Assembly: GCA_000708835.1 (NCBI GenBank) | Contig: DF237750.1 | Span: 1-31,815, forward strand | Reading direction: 5' to 3' | Source of the DNA: Klebsormidium nitens | Lineage: Eukaryota; Streptophyta; Klebsormidiophyceae; Klebsormidiales; Klebsormidiaceae | DNA length: 31,815 nt | Shown here: one piece after another, positions 1 to 11,700 of the stretch | Layout: the number at the start of each line of letters is the position of its first letter | Numbering within the stretch: position 1 is the stretch's first letter | Program-made: the position numbers and the translations under genes | The notes under the pieces: generated by a model | Databases searched by the model: none | What the model was told of the DNA's origin: nothing | Seen by the model: the letters and a program-made list of their open reading frames with translations, nothing else

Positions 1-154
1 TTTGGCACCCGCGCTCCGGCGACCATCGCCAGGTATAGGAGTCCCACGTCTCCAGCTGATGAGCGTGGTGTCCTCAGATTGTTCATCCGCATCATGATTG
101 AGACCAGTAAAACTTGACGTCACTGGATTGAAACGTTGCATGACCGCATAACTA

Positions 155-482
155 TACCCGTACGACCAAGGTATGATTCCGAATGCTCAAAAAGAGCAAT
201 TATTTTAGCGAATGCGAGGCCAAATCGTGTATTATTTTCCACTTTCCGACCCTAAATCCGAATCGCGGAGAGGGTACCCGGTACCCACGTTTTTTCAAGT
301 TTACAGTGGTAAAAGGTACGTACCGTATGCTCCGACGGCTTAGAAATCACTTTCCGAATGCATTTTAGCAATTAATATCGGTTTCCGAAAAAGCAGAATC
401 CGACTGCTTTTCCGGAGTTTCCAACTTTCCGAATGCAAATAATTCTTTATTTATTCGGAATCATACCTTGGTAGTACGGGTA
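155..482. mobile_element. MITE-like element with 30-base terminal inverted repeats and TA flanks
   Basis: Positions 155-184 and 453-482 are inverted copies of each other over 30 bases with one mismatch (position 164). Both ends begin TACCCGTAC and run inward to ATTCCGAAT. The repeats are flanked by TA at 153-154 and TA at 483-484, as expected for target duplication by Tc1/mariner-type transposases. The interior of about 268 bases has no credible coding capacity and repeats TTTCCGA-type words. This combination is typical of a non-autonomous Stowaway-like MITE. No transposase is present in the window, so the family is inferred from the ends alone. Confidence 0.7.
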
Positions 483-485
483 TAT

Positions 486-892
486 GAGATTGGGTATAGG
501 CAGCCGGCGGTGAGGCTTGAGCGCTGCGCATTACGCACCAATCATGCAGAGCGGGGTACCGAGGAGAATCAGTAATTTGGGGACCGGAACATCGGCTGGG
601 CCGGCCGGGGAGTCGGGGACGCTGATCGACCATGGAAGATCTGACGTGGCAAGGCTTCAGGGTTCTGAGTCCTAACCCGGGGTTCGAGATTAATGATTGA
701 TCAATATTTAAAGAGGCCTAACCCAGGGTTTTGCCACTAAACCCCGCCAGGGCAAGCCCTTCCAAGATCCAGCAGCATCGCCGGCGGGACCGGTTGGCCG
801 GCCGGGCGGTCCCAAAAATACCGAGTCTCCTTGATCCGGCTCATGCAGCACAGCTCTTCCGACGTCAGCTAGTGATCATCATACCGTACCAA
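486..892. other. Intergenic stretch, no gene seen
   Basis: No reading frame here has family resemblance, splice-supported structure or useful length. It lies between the MITE-like element and the fold-back element. A local repeat of CCTAACCC(G/A)GGGTT occurs near 671 and 717. Confidence 0.5.
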
Positions 893-1076
893 TTGTCCGG
901 TTGGGCAACAATTAAATGACTTGCCCACAAATCTGAATTGAAAATAAATTCGAATTGAATATTTGCATATCATTAATTGGCCCCGTAAAAAAACAAAATA
1001 AATGGATAAGTGAAGCTGCCCAAAATCCATGAGATACGAAATTGATTATTGGGCAAAACTCTGCCCAACCGGACAA
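893..1076. mobile_element. Possible small fold-back (MITE-like) element
   Basis: A perfect 15-base inverted pair, TTGTCCGGTTGGGCA at 893-907 and its reverse complement at 1062-1076, encloses about 150 AT-rich bases. A second, shorter inverted pair lies just inside (TTGCCCA near 921 against TGGGCAA near 1050), so the unit can fold into a long imperfect hairpin. I could not see a convincing target-site duplication, so a mobile origin is inference. Confidence 0.4.
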
Positions 1077-1994
1077 GAGCACAGCCACAGCCTCGGGCTG
1101 GCCCACAGGGGGGCCGGATCCTCTGAGTCCAATTGCTCTCATACTTTGATAGTCATGATACCTAGTACGGCTAGCCCTCAAATATCAATTATGACGTCAG
1201 GGGATCCATTTCCGATGCTCGTCACTGTAATTGATGCGTACTAGTACTGCGGTACTACGTTGAACGTTCAGTAAACCCGGATTGCCAAGATCGGAGGTCC
1301 GTATAGGACTGCCCCAATCGCCCTGTCGTAGACTATCCGAGCTTTCCTTTCAAAGCGTTAGCTGCATAGCTGCTAATAGCGTTAGCTGCACTCTTTCATG
1401 AGCTGTCTTCTAGGTGTCTTCTAGGAACTTTCTTCAGCAGCTCCGGCTCTGACCTTCGCCGTTGGAAAGTTCGCCTTGTTCCAGAATTGGCTGATCAGTA
1501 GCAGCTCACATTGCGCGCCGCGCATGGCAGCTGCTTGCTAGTACTGCCAATATAAAGGACTCCAGAACTTGACCAGCTATGACCAGGGTTTCTTCACTGG
1601 TACGGATTTAGTTGCCGGGCTTCGAAAAGGAACAGTGCTTAGTAGATGGGATCAGCGTAGCTGTCAACTTGGCACAAGTCCACCGACTTTTCCTTAAAGC
1701 ATGGCATTGATCGAACCTGACTTTTATGTCACCTCAAGCTCCTTTTAACAACGAAAACCGTTGGAAAACTGGAATCGGACTGGATATAATCCTGGCGATC
1801 GAACTGGTTGAATTGTGCAAACGGTGAGGAATCCGCTGAACACACGTTGCAACTCCAATGCACAGTTCGCTTGAGACGCCAGGCGTTGCAGAGATTGTCA
1901 ACAGAATCAGCAGCTAGCGCAGAAACTTTCTCAGCAACTTCAGCAGATAGCGGGCAAGACTTGAAAGTTCCAAATAAGGTACCAAGCTGCCGCG
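1077..1994 (+). promoter_or_regulatory. Upstream region of the START-like gene
   Basis: A TATAAAG box stands at 1551-1557, about 440 bases before the chosen ATG, which leaves room for a long 5' untranslated region. A direct repeat of AGCGTTAGCTGCA occurs twice between about 1356 and 1392. No coding sequence was recognised. Use of the TATA-like box is inferred from its sequence and position only. Confidence 0.35.
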
Positions 1995-3740
1995 ATGGCT
2001 GATTTGAATGTACCAGACCTGCCCCAAGCACAGATTGATTTCAAAGACGATCACGCTCGGTCCGCGGTCCAGATGCGGGCTGTGTACAAAGTCCCCATGC
2101 CAGCTAGTCGCGTGTACGACATTCTGACAGACCCGGACGAGTTCACGCGCGTCTTCAAGAAAAAGTTCAGAGGGTACAGGAATCTGATCATCCATGAGGA
2201 CGACGGCGGGGGTAAGAACAGTCCGACAAAGTTTGGTGCAACTGGGCGCTGATGATAGCTGGGGCTGACTTTGCACGGGAGGCAGTCAAGAATCTGTTCC
2301 GTATCCACTGGCTTCTCAGCTTGCAGAACGGTTGGTTGTAAGTGTTCACCTTAGACAAGGATGCCCAGCACGAGCTTGTTGATGTGACTACTCCTGCAAT
2401 TAGTTGCATTGCTTGCCCTCTGAGTCCTGACTGATCTTTTTGTTTTGCAGATTGACACAGTCCACGGGAATACAAATGAGACACCTCCTTACCATTCCAC
2501 CCATGATGCCACAGTCTCTCGTTCAAAGCGAGATGCACCTTCTTCACAAACACCTAGTCTCCATTACTCTTTGATAAAACTCACACGGCTCCTCACGGTG
2601 CGCGTGTATCCCATTGCAGGCATCCGTTCAAAAGAGATGGAGCTTCAGCAGTGGTACAACGTGCTGGTCTGGCGGGGAACGCTCACAACGCATATGCACT
2701 TTGAGGAGGACCGCAGGCAGCTCGCGGTCGACTTTCGGTTGGGGCGGCAGGGCATGATGAAGATTTTTGAGGGAAGGTGGGAGATCACACCGATGACTGA
2801 GCAACAAAAAGGGCTGCCCATGACACAGGTGAAACTGCTTTTGCGTTTACAAACAATATTTTCTGCGCCAATTATGAACCGGGGTTGATTTGGAGGGGCT
2901 TAACCAGGTCCCTACTATACTTATATGGTTGAGACTCCTAGAACCATGCGCCAACCAGGAGTGGTTGAAGTCGAACCTTTTTGTGATACCACCCTCTCGG
3001 CCGGGCTGGCTAACCAGATGTGAGATCGTGGTTGACTTGCCTTTTTAAATGCAGACCCTCCATATTGTTGATTTCAATTCGTGCACTGCTGTCATACCCT
3101 GGGAGATCGATAAAGATGCCTGTCTTGAAGGAACAGGGTTTGGACTTTGAAATTCAAAACTTCGAGACCCGAGAATATCTTGAAGCATGTGGCTGATTGT
3201 GTTTCAAGGGTCTACCAGGCAACCATAATGCCTAGTTCTTGCTAGACTAGTTATCCCGTACCATACTTCTATCCAGGTTACGCTGTACCAGACCATGAAG
3301 GCACACATTCCCGGGGTTCCCCGGCGCGCATTCCCGCTACGAAGATTCACCAAAAAGGTAAGAATGAACGCATAAAGCTTACATCACAGGAGAAGTTCTC
3401 CGAATCTGTGTCACCGTCAAAACAGATTCGTGGATCGTTCAGCTGCCTGCAAGTAGACGCGGTTTTGATCTGTTTGAGACGCTACCAACGCTGCCTTCTT
3501 CTGGATGACGTCTCGATGGCGGAGGCTTCATCGATTCGTTAACGCCACACTCTGCAGGACGCCGGAGTATCAGATTAAAAGCGAATCGAAACCGTTGAGT
3601 AGTGTACTTAAGACCGGCGTCTTCCTGATCGCGTGCAGGTCACTGAGGACATGGTCGCTGACTTTCGACGGGAAGCGGCAGAAAACTTCTCGAAGGAACC
3701 ATCCAAGCTCGCTTCATCAACGTCCGATCTTACAATATAA
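1995..3740 (+). CDS. START/SRPBCC-like protein resembling plant DUF220 family
   Basis: Predicted exons are 1995-2211, 2620-2828, 3277-3357 and 3639-3740 (stop TAA), giving 202 residues. All junctions are GT-AG and keep phase. The first exon reads MADLNVPDLPQ and has the SRPBCC-like stretch VYDILTDPDEFTRVFKK. The second carries WYNVLVWRGTL and the conserved end GMMKIFEGRWEI, which matches the F-E-G-x-W motif I know from plant DUF220 proteins. The third begins VTLYQTMKAHIPGVP. Members have a lipid-binding-type fold, but no reaction is established, so no function is assigned. The first donor and second acceptor were chosen because the joined frame restores DGG-GIRSKEMELQ, whereas an alternative acceptor at 2450 gives an immediate stop. 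A further exon in the 448-base intron 2 cannot be excluded. No signal peptide or membrane segment is visible. Confidence 0.7.
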
Positions 3741-3938
3741 AGTGAGTGGCTTCGCGGAATGGCAACCTGATTTTGATGTCGACCTGAGCAATCCATCCAT
3801 AAAGGTACACCTTAGCATTCAACGCTCTCCTCCAGACATGCAGAAGCATAGAGGGCATGGCCGGGTTTGCATATTTGAGTAAGCTGTTGGCTTTTACTTC
3901 TTTCCAAGCGGTAAATGTTTGCTGAAACTCATAGGCTA

Positions 3939-3958
3939 GTGGAGTTAGCTAACTCCAC
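3939..3958. repeat. Perfect 20-base palindrome
   Basis: GTGGAGTTAGCTAACTCCAC equals its own reverse complement across all 20 bases. It sits 200 bases downstream of the START-like gene's stop. It could be a dimeric protein-binding site or a cruciform-prone sequence. Nothing in the window tells which. Confidence 0.8.
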
Positions 3959-4516
3959 ATGGGACTCACCTTCTGAATCTGCTAATGATTCCCAACTTAA
4001 ATTAGACGTTGAATGGCCCTTCACGTGCCTACAGCTCCCCCGCGCCACTGCGGAATGGCATAGGCATGCCGTCCGGCTAGATTGAGAGCCAACCAGTAAC
4101 TTGCACGCAACGGTCGTACGTTGGATTCTCTGGTACCTCAGTGCAAGATCAACCGTATATAAGTACTACAGCTTGGTTAGTCTGATATTATACATTCTAT
4201 GATAAGCTAGCTCTCGATCTTGCTTGCAGGCCGCGCATCATATTGCATAGCATGATCGCTCTTTGTACCACCAATCTGTGAAGGTTCAAAAGCATTACAA
4301 GTTTGCGGCAACCGTCGTAATAGAAGAAGCTTGTGCATAAATAGAAGGGATCGTGCAAGTGCCGCGTTAGCATGTCGGGCGGCCAGATGTTATTACGTGG
4401 CGGATGATCATATGCATGATTCCGAATTACCGTGCATGCCAAGCTGAAATGATCGCGATACAAAAACTTGAACCAGTTGCCAGCTGTTTGCGAGAGCTAG
4501 AATGGTACTAAACTAG

Positions 4517-4561
4517 GATATCGATCCCGCACCTAGTTCGATCACCGGGATCGCTGATATC
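4517..4561. repeat. Imperfect inverted repeat (hairpin)
   Basis: GATATCGATCCCG at 4517-4529 pairs with CGGGATCGCTGATATC at 4546-4561, with a three-base bulge and a 16-base loop. A second short hairpin, GAGATGCA at 4794-4801 with TGCATCTC at 4815-4822, lies downstream. Neither is placed like a transcription terminator. Confidence 0.5.
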
Positions 4562-5735
4562 GACCTTCTGCGGGGCGGACGCGCAGCCCGCGTCATGCAT
4601 GCTAAATAAGGACTTGCCTGACTCATGAAGAATAATTGACGTGCATACAATTAAGCATTGCACACATGTGATCGATCATATCACGGATCTAGCTCTAGCT
4701 TAGTATATAGGCGGCCGGCATGCCATGCACACCGTCTCGAATGATCTGCAGACTGGACTCACATGCACACAGCTGCAGTCATGCAACTTCAGGGAGATGC
4801 AGGATGCATTCGCATGCATCTCGGATTATACCGAGCACGAGTAGAGTCCTGGCGAGACGCCATGCCACTGAGTGTGCATGGCTACTAGCCGCTTGACCCG
4901 GATCAAGGTCACCTTTTTACGCACATGCCAGCCATCGGACTGACGGCGCAACTGTTGGATGCAAGCAACAAGCAGTGAGACGCGGTCCTTTTTGTGAGTA
5001 ACAACTTCGAAGCTTCCGATATATTGTGAGCGCTAGTACGCACCTTGCAACTGAGCCTAGAAGCGATTCTTTGACTTTGAAGCCTCCTGGCGTGGTCAAT
5101 CATCAGGCTTAAGCGGAGGTGACCCCTGTACTTCTTGCAGTTGACCGTTCGTCAAGTCACTACACTGATTGTTTATACAGAAACGTTGGATCCTTCAAGT
5201 TCCAATGACCGTCACTGCAGATGTAGGAAGTTCAAGTCTGATCCCAATGTTAGAATCGTTACCAAGATAAGCTCTGGTATAGTGCGGTCGGCCGGAACGC
5301 ACAACCCCATCACCACACACGAATTGTACACCATACTGTCTAGCCGCCAGTATACGAAATAATCTGCTCAGCTGCTTTCAACCCGCCGGGCATGCTGCTT
5401 ACCCTACTCCTACTTACGTCAATCTCCTATGTTACACTCTCATGCTAACACCTATCTGCTCGTGGCGGCAGTGGGGAAGTAGCGAGGTGGCTGCTTCTTC
5501 GCTCCAGCTCTGGTCCTTGAACCTTGACTCTCATGCAACTTCGGAAGCCTCGACCCGAAACCGCTTGCACCAAGTATCGACTCGGGCGAACTTACTTCTT
5601 ACAGGCATCCCTCCGCGCGTGGAAAACAGCACTGGGTAACTGAGCGGAGGGACACGCATGTGCACTTTTTTCACAGAACGCAATCATCGGAGGCGCCAGC
5701 GTAAAGAACGCCGGATCGTGTGTCCCGATGAGTTT

Positions 5736-8700
5736 CTAATCTTCGTCCCAGCTGCGCCACCGCCGGCCCCTATGGTGGTCCCTCCGTCTGATGCCCCAGT
5801 CCCCGCCCGCATTCGCATCTGTTGGCGATAGGACGCCCGCCGCCATCGCGTCTTCTCTCATCGAATCTTCTGCGACCCGCGTCAAAAGCGGGCGGTTTCC
5901 CTGTTCTCTGGCCGGCAAACCCTCTCCCCCTCCGCTCTGTTGCATTGAAGGAGTTCCATTCCCCTCACCTCCGGAAACCCCTTCAAACCCTCCGCCCTGC
6001 TCTCGAAACATGGGCAGCCACGAAACCAGCGAACCTTGGCTACCGCCCAGCACCCACGGGAGCCCACTCCCGGGCCCGCTTGGAACTGTGTCTCCGCCCG
6101 GGGGAATCCCTCCGGGAACTCGCTCCGTTTCTCTCTCCCGAGCGCCGTCCGGAGCAAACGTCCCGGACGTCCGTCTCTCCGCAAGCGCGGCCAGATCGTC
6201 CGAACTTCCGGACAAGAGGCTCGCATAAATGGACCCCAACCCCGAAAGACTCCGCCGGTTCGCCCGCTCCTCCTCGAGATTATTCACACCGCCGTTCGGC
6301 CGCCGGCTGGGCTCCCGTTCTGACAAATGCCCAGTCGGCGCAGCGCTTGATGGCGCGCCACTTGGCGCCTGCGGTGTGTCGCCACGTGGCGGGTGACTGC
6401 TGGTCCCTGGGATTGCGTTTGCGCTGAAGTGTGTGAACTCGCCCATTGAGTCGAACATTGTGAGGTGGGCGGAGGTGATGCGCGGCTGCGGGGGCGTATT
6501 TACACCGGGGCGCTGTTGGCGCTGACGGGCGAGCTCAGGGACCTCGTAGCGGTTCCAAAAGAAGAGCACCGTGTGCTGCAGGAAGGCGACCGTCGAAAAG
6601 AAGGCCAAGTAGGAGAAACCTGCATAATGTAAAGACATAATGGTCAGAGGGACAGCTTCAGAATGTCTAATGGTGGTACTATCCTTCTTCTCTACCTTAG
6701 CGATAGAGAGAGAGGACCGTGTGCTGTAGGAAGCCCGCCGTTAAAAGGAGGTCACGCAGAAAATCCAACGGCGAGAAGCAAATGCCAAATCAAAGAATGT
6801 GTGCTGGAAAAAAGGTCACCGTCGACCGACGGCCAGATAGGAGAAGAATGCAAAGAGATCGATGAAGTCTTCGCAGGCGTTGTCGTTCTTTTCTCGCGGC
6901 TTTGGTGCCTTTGGAGTCGCAAGTCAAACGCATTCTGAGGCGAAATTGCGTAAGATTTGCGGGCAGGTTCATACAGAAACGTGAGACAGCGTCAGCGACA
7001 AAGTGAATGTCCAGAATTAGAACAATTTCGGTTGTGCGGCCGCTCGAAAGGGACAGAAAATCTGTAAGCATCCTGTGGACGGCGATTATCCTAAAAGAAA
7101 GCGTGCAACGCATGGAAAACCAGGTCGAAGCAGAAGACGACGCGAAAGAGACAGACGCGGGTTGGAGGGAAGGTTATGCAGAAGAAGTAAGCAGTGCTCG
7201 CGCTCACCGTAGGAGTAGGAGAAGAAGTAGATGTGGAAGATGATGAAGTAGAGGAAGAAGAAGCGCGGGAAGTACTGCATAGATACTCGCGTGCGGACGG
7301 AGATCATCTTGAACAGCTCGCACAGCCAGACCAACGTCATCACCATAAACGCCAGCAGCTGGTCGTCGAAGAACTCAAAGAGGAAGAACAGGATGCCGAT
7401 CATGATCTGCGCACAAACAGGTTTTACTTCAGGTGTCGGGTTACTCAGACAATACGTTTGAGATAGTGAGACATTACGTTTCAGGTTAGTGAAATTATGC
7501 GTTTCTAGGGTCAGGTTGTCACGGTTTACGGCTTTGGTGGACCGGAGCTGAGAGGCTCGAAGAGGAAGAACAGGATGCCGACCATGATCTGCGCAGCAAA
7601 AGGGTACTTTAGGTTTCAGTTGAGGAAGACATGCCGTTTCAGGTTACTAAAGCGTTGGGGGTTTCTAGGGTCAGGCTTTCACAGTTCAAGGGTTTGGTAG
7701 ACCCAGGGCTGAGAAACTCGAACGGGAAGAACAAGATGCCAATCATCAGTCGCAGAAACAGCGAGAAAGAGGAGAAGGAACGAACAAGAGGAAGAACAGG
7801 GTGCCGACCATGATCCGCAAGGGAGAGAAGGGAGAGGTGTGTTCAAGAAAGATCAAACAAGAACGGACAAGGTTTGGAAAACAAGCCATGTGGTGACGGC
7901 GCCAACACCAAGAAAGGCGCACGCGAGAAGAATTGCGGCTGCCGGGAAGGGGCGGAAAGGTCCGTCTCTCAACACCGCATATCTTCTGTTATTACAAGAA
8001 AACGAGACCTTGACCACGAGCAAGATGCGATCAGGGTCTACCAAAGACAATACGTCGTCTACAGGTATGCCGATATCTGCTTCAAGAAGTACAGTTGGAA
8101 AACGGGAACAGAACGAACGGGACAACATCCTAATTTGAGGGGGAAGAAAACGTTGGACTTGGGAATTCAGGCCTTTACAATTCTACCGTTCCAAGTCTCA
8201 AGTTTCAGGGCGGTCTGTGTTGGTAAAACCGGATCCAGGAAAGAGAAAAAGGAGTACAGGATGCTAAATATAGTCTGCGGGGAATAAAGTAGGCTCCCAC
8301 ACATCAGAGCTCAATTGACCTGAAGACAAGGGCTTCGTTTTCACGGCTTCTGCAGCCTAAGGCTGAAGATTGGCAACGGGCAACACGAGATGAAGAAAGA
8401 CCCAGAGGCGCTGTTGGAAACTGCTTGGAATGCTTGGAATCTAGCTGTGCGGGTCCGCAGTTCAGCTCTCTAAGAGTCTCTGGTCTCGATGCAAGACATG
8501 CCAAGATTCAGACTGTTGGCCGAACTCCACTGTCTCGAAAAGGGCCTTTTTCAAAACCCCTCATGACAGTCCCAGATTTCGATACCCATTGCCGAATAGA
8601 TACTGAATCTGCGAACTTCATAGGACAGCGAAGGGAACCCAGAAGGACTCACCGGCACAAAGACGAGCGACTCGACGACGTGCACGAATATGAGCCGGAA

Positions 8701-11700
8701 CGTCGGCAGGCGGTGCCGCGCGTGGTGCTGTAAGTGCACCGTAAACTTGAGCATTCGGTGCTGTGTCTCGCGCAGCGTGAACGAGACCGACATCGTCGTC
8801 GTGAAGAACACGAACAGTGACGTAATCAAGACGCCGAACTTGAAGATGAGGTACTCTTCCGCACCGGCGGCAGAGCTGCTGTTGAGCTCTTGGCCGTAGT
8901 TGAGGTTGTAGACTTCTTTCGTTTGCAGGTTGTAGAAGTAGCCGCGGCCACGCGCGGCGAGGAGGCTGTTCATCAGGATCGTGTCGTAGCCAATTAGGTT
9001 GTCGATCAGCAGGCGCTGTAGCCTGCACGAAAAGAAAGATGCAATTCAGAGTGGTTTTTGCAGAGTAAAGAGTCTTTCGGGGACGTCACTTGAGTCTACC
9101 CGACGTTCGTCCCAGAATGAACGCCGCATACAAGAGTATTGTCCTTGTTTGCGGCCAAGCAGCGGGCACCGCAATGTGAAAGGAAAGTCCACGTTTCTTG
9201 ACGTTTCAGATGTTTGTTCGGAGTGTCTATTTGACAATCTGTGGTCGTTGATCGACTCCGCTGGACTGCGATTCCCGAACAAGGCGCAAACTACTTCAGT
9301 GTTCAATCAGAGTACTTCGGAGTCTCCAGTAACTTATGGACCTTCTCTCCTCCTACTCAACAGGTGAAGATTCCCTGGAGCTCTTCTTGACAAGTTGAGG
9401 TCTTTCACCGTTTCAAGTGTACGTTCAGAGAGCAGAGCTCCCTACCTGCCACAGCAAGCAGTCACACTGCGCCTGTCGTCCTGAGATTCAACTATTATGA
9501 ACCCTATGATTTGCGAACATGAACTCAAGACGCCAACGCAAGAGATCTCAAGTTCCAGGGATCTGTGGAGCCCCGAAACCTGGGATAAAAGGTCAATTTT
9601 CAAAATGCCCGAAAGCCCGGTCAAAGCTGCGACTCACTTGCCCCCAAAGCAGGCGCTCGTGGCCGAAATCGTGACGTTCACCGTCCGAATGCCGTAGCGC
9701 GCGCGCCCAACGTCCGACAGCATGAGGTACCCTTTCTCTGTGCTGAAAACATACAGCGGGTCGCCAATCTTGGTGCGGAGGTACTCAAGTGCGTGCTTCG
9801 CCTCTGACATCAGCGCCTCGTAGTTCGCGCGGGCCTTGTTGGCCGGCTGCTCCGAGCGCCACTGAGAAACACCGTGGAAGAAGGAAGTAAGGCAACTTAT
9901 TTTCAGCGACGAAAGCTGTTTGAATAAAAACCCCAGCCTTCGCACGTCACTCGAGCAGACCGCAACGTTGGATTGATTGTTCTAACAGAGAAACGGCACT
10001 CCAAATGAACCACTGCTGTGCTGGCCACTAGAACACTCCCATTGAGACCGATTTAGTCCAAACAGGCCCTGCTCCGAGTCTCTAAGTCATGGGTCTACAG
10101 GTTAAGAGAAGCTGAGTGTTGGCTGCCTCAGAAGTTTACGGCAGAAAGTGAGAAGAGTGCGTGCCAGAGACTTTCGACCAGACGCCTCAGATGTAGAATA
10201 AGACAAAATCGGACGTTCAAGGATGATGCAGGAGATTGAGGGGGGTAGAATCCCTGATTGCACACACCCAAGTCTTTGTTCACAGGACGATCCAGTTACA
10301 CACGGAAATGCGGCCACTGGATTGACCTGAAACCGATTCAAAAAGCACGGCCCGGGGGCATGCAGCCACCAGACTAGCATCCATATCACCAATTCTCAAA
10401 GTTTGAGACAGTCAGCAAACATTGTGAAAGGCCACTAGAAACATAACAAGCCCTGAAAGATTTGCAGATGCAGGCAACTCACAAGTCCCTGCAGCAAGTA
10501 CTTGACCCCCTCCCGCAGCGCCATCTCCGCCCGGTCCATCCACGCGGCTCCCGCGCTCGTCCACCGGTGCACGTAATGCGCCAGCGCCGTCCCCAGGGGG
10601 CCCCTCCCAGGGCCCGTTCCCACCCCCCCTCCAATCGCAACCCTCCCCGCAACCGCGAGAAACCCGGCACCCTCCGCCGCGCTGCCGGCATTTCCAGAAG
10701 ACCCCCCCGCCAACGAGCAGGCGGGGGACCCCCCCGTTTCGGAGTCGGCCCCGTCGATCCGGCAGGAAGTCAGCTGGCCCCAGTCTTCCACGCGCCTAGT
10801 TGTTGTTTCTTCGCGCAGCTGGTCGATGATCTGGCGCAGCTCGGGCTTGTCGGTCTTGAGGGCGACGGCGCGCTCTTGGAAGTCTTGCAGCAGTTGGCTC
10901 GCCATCTGGGTCCACATGCCAGTCACCTGTGCACCAATCACATTGTAGAGTTTGTTTACGATCTAGTTAGAACCTTGCTTCGCAATTGGATTGCGAAGTT
11001 GCATCGCAATTCAATGGAGCAAGGACGAGCCTTTGAACCAGAGTTAGTAGGCAGCTGAAATGTAGCGCAAATTTGCGACCAGTTTCATTGGGGAAAACCG
11101 GCTGACTGACATTGATTTATGAAGCAGAAAGCAGTGCCTATATACAGTCCCACCCTCCATTTGAGCGAAAGCCTCCACACGGTCCAGAAAAGACTCGTCA
11201 CGTTCTGCCTGACGGACCTGGTACCTGGGGCGCTGTACAGAGGAACTCTCACTGGCTTGCAATGCTGTTGTCACTCATTGATACGGGGACTGCTCCAGAA
11301 TCACATGGCAAAGTTCCATATCCACCTTAGCGCCGGTGCTTGTGTTCGTTCAAGGATTTGTGTCTTTGAACAGACTCTCTATCCATATTGCTGTTCATCC
11401 GAATCTATCATGGCTGAACAGGAGGCACCAGTCTGACTACGCAATCTCTGACAAGAACATGAGGATGATGCTAAGAAGGAGTTCCCACCTTCACTTCCAG
11501 CATCTGCGCCTCCGCAAGCTCGGGTTCCATAAACTCCGCCGCACATGCTGGCTGCAAACTGAACAAACTTTCAGTAACGGCAACCATGACATTGAAGGCG
11601 TAGCTTCAAACTGCCTCAAATTGATATCAGCATTATGCTGAGGTGAACTCAAAATTTTGACTGCTCTTAAGGTAGATTTTGGCCAGTGGTTCAAACTCTG

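Larger units (their letters stand above)
3741..5735. other. Intergenic region with palindromes and CATGCA-rich DNA
   Basis: About 2 kb lie between the START-like gene and the 3' end of membralin on the other strand. No open frame here has recognisable content. Between about 4560 and 4830 the sequence is unusually rich in GCATGC, TGCATG and GATC words, the core of plant RY elements, but no gene start lies close by. Separate entries cover the 3939-3958 palindrome and the 4517-4561 hairpin. Confidence 0.5.

Noticed and set aside
661-720. tRNA-like GGTTCGAGAT word
   Set aside because: The surrounding bases do not fold into a cloverleaf and no A box stands at the right distance.
2445-2619. Exon of the START-like gene starting after the CAG at 2450
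   Set aside because: In the required phase it meets a stop at once; the acceptor at 2619 keeps the frame and the conserved residues.
5791-6427. Two plus-strand frames of 145 and 201 residues
   Set aside because: Shadows of the GC-rich membralin C-terminal exon on the opposite strand.
8974-9028. Alternative reading of membralin exon 5 in another minus-strand frame (136 residues)
   Set aside because: The frame beginning after CAG at 9023 alone restores the conserved membralin sequence.
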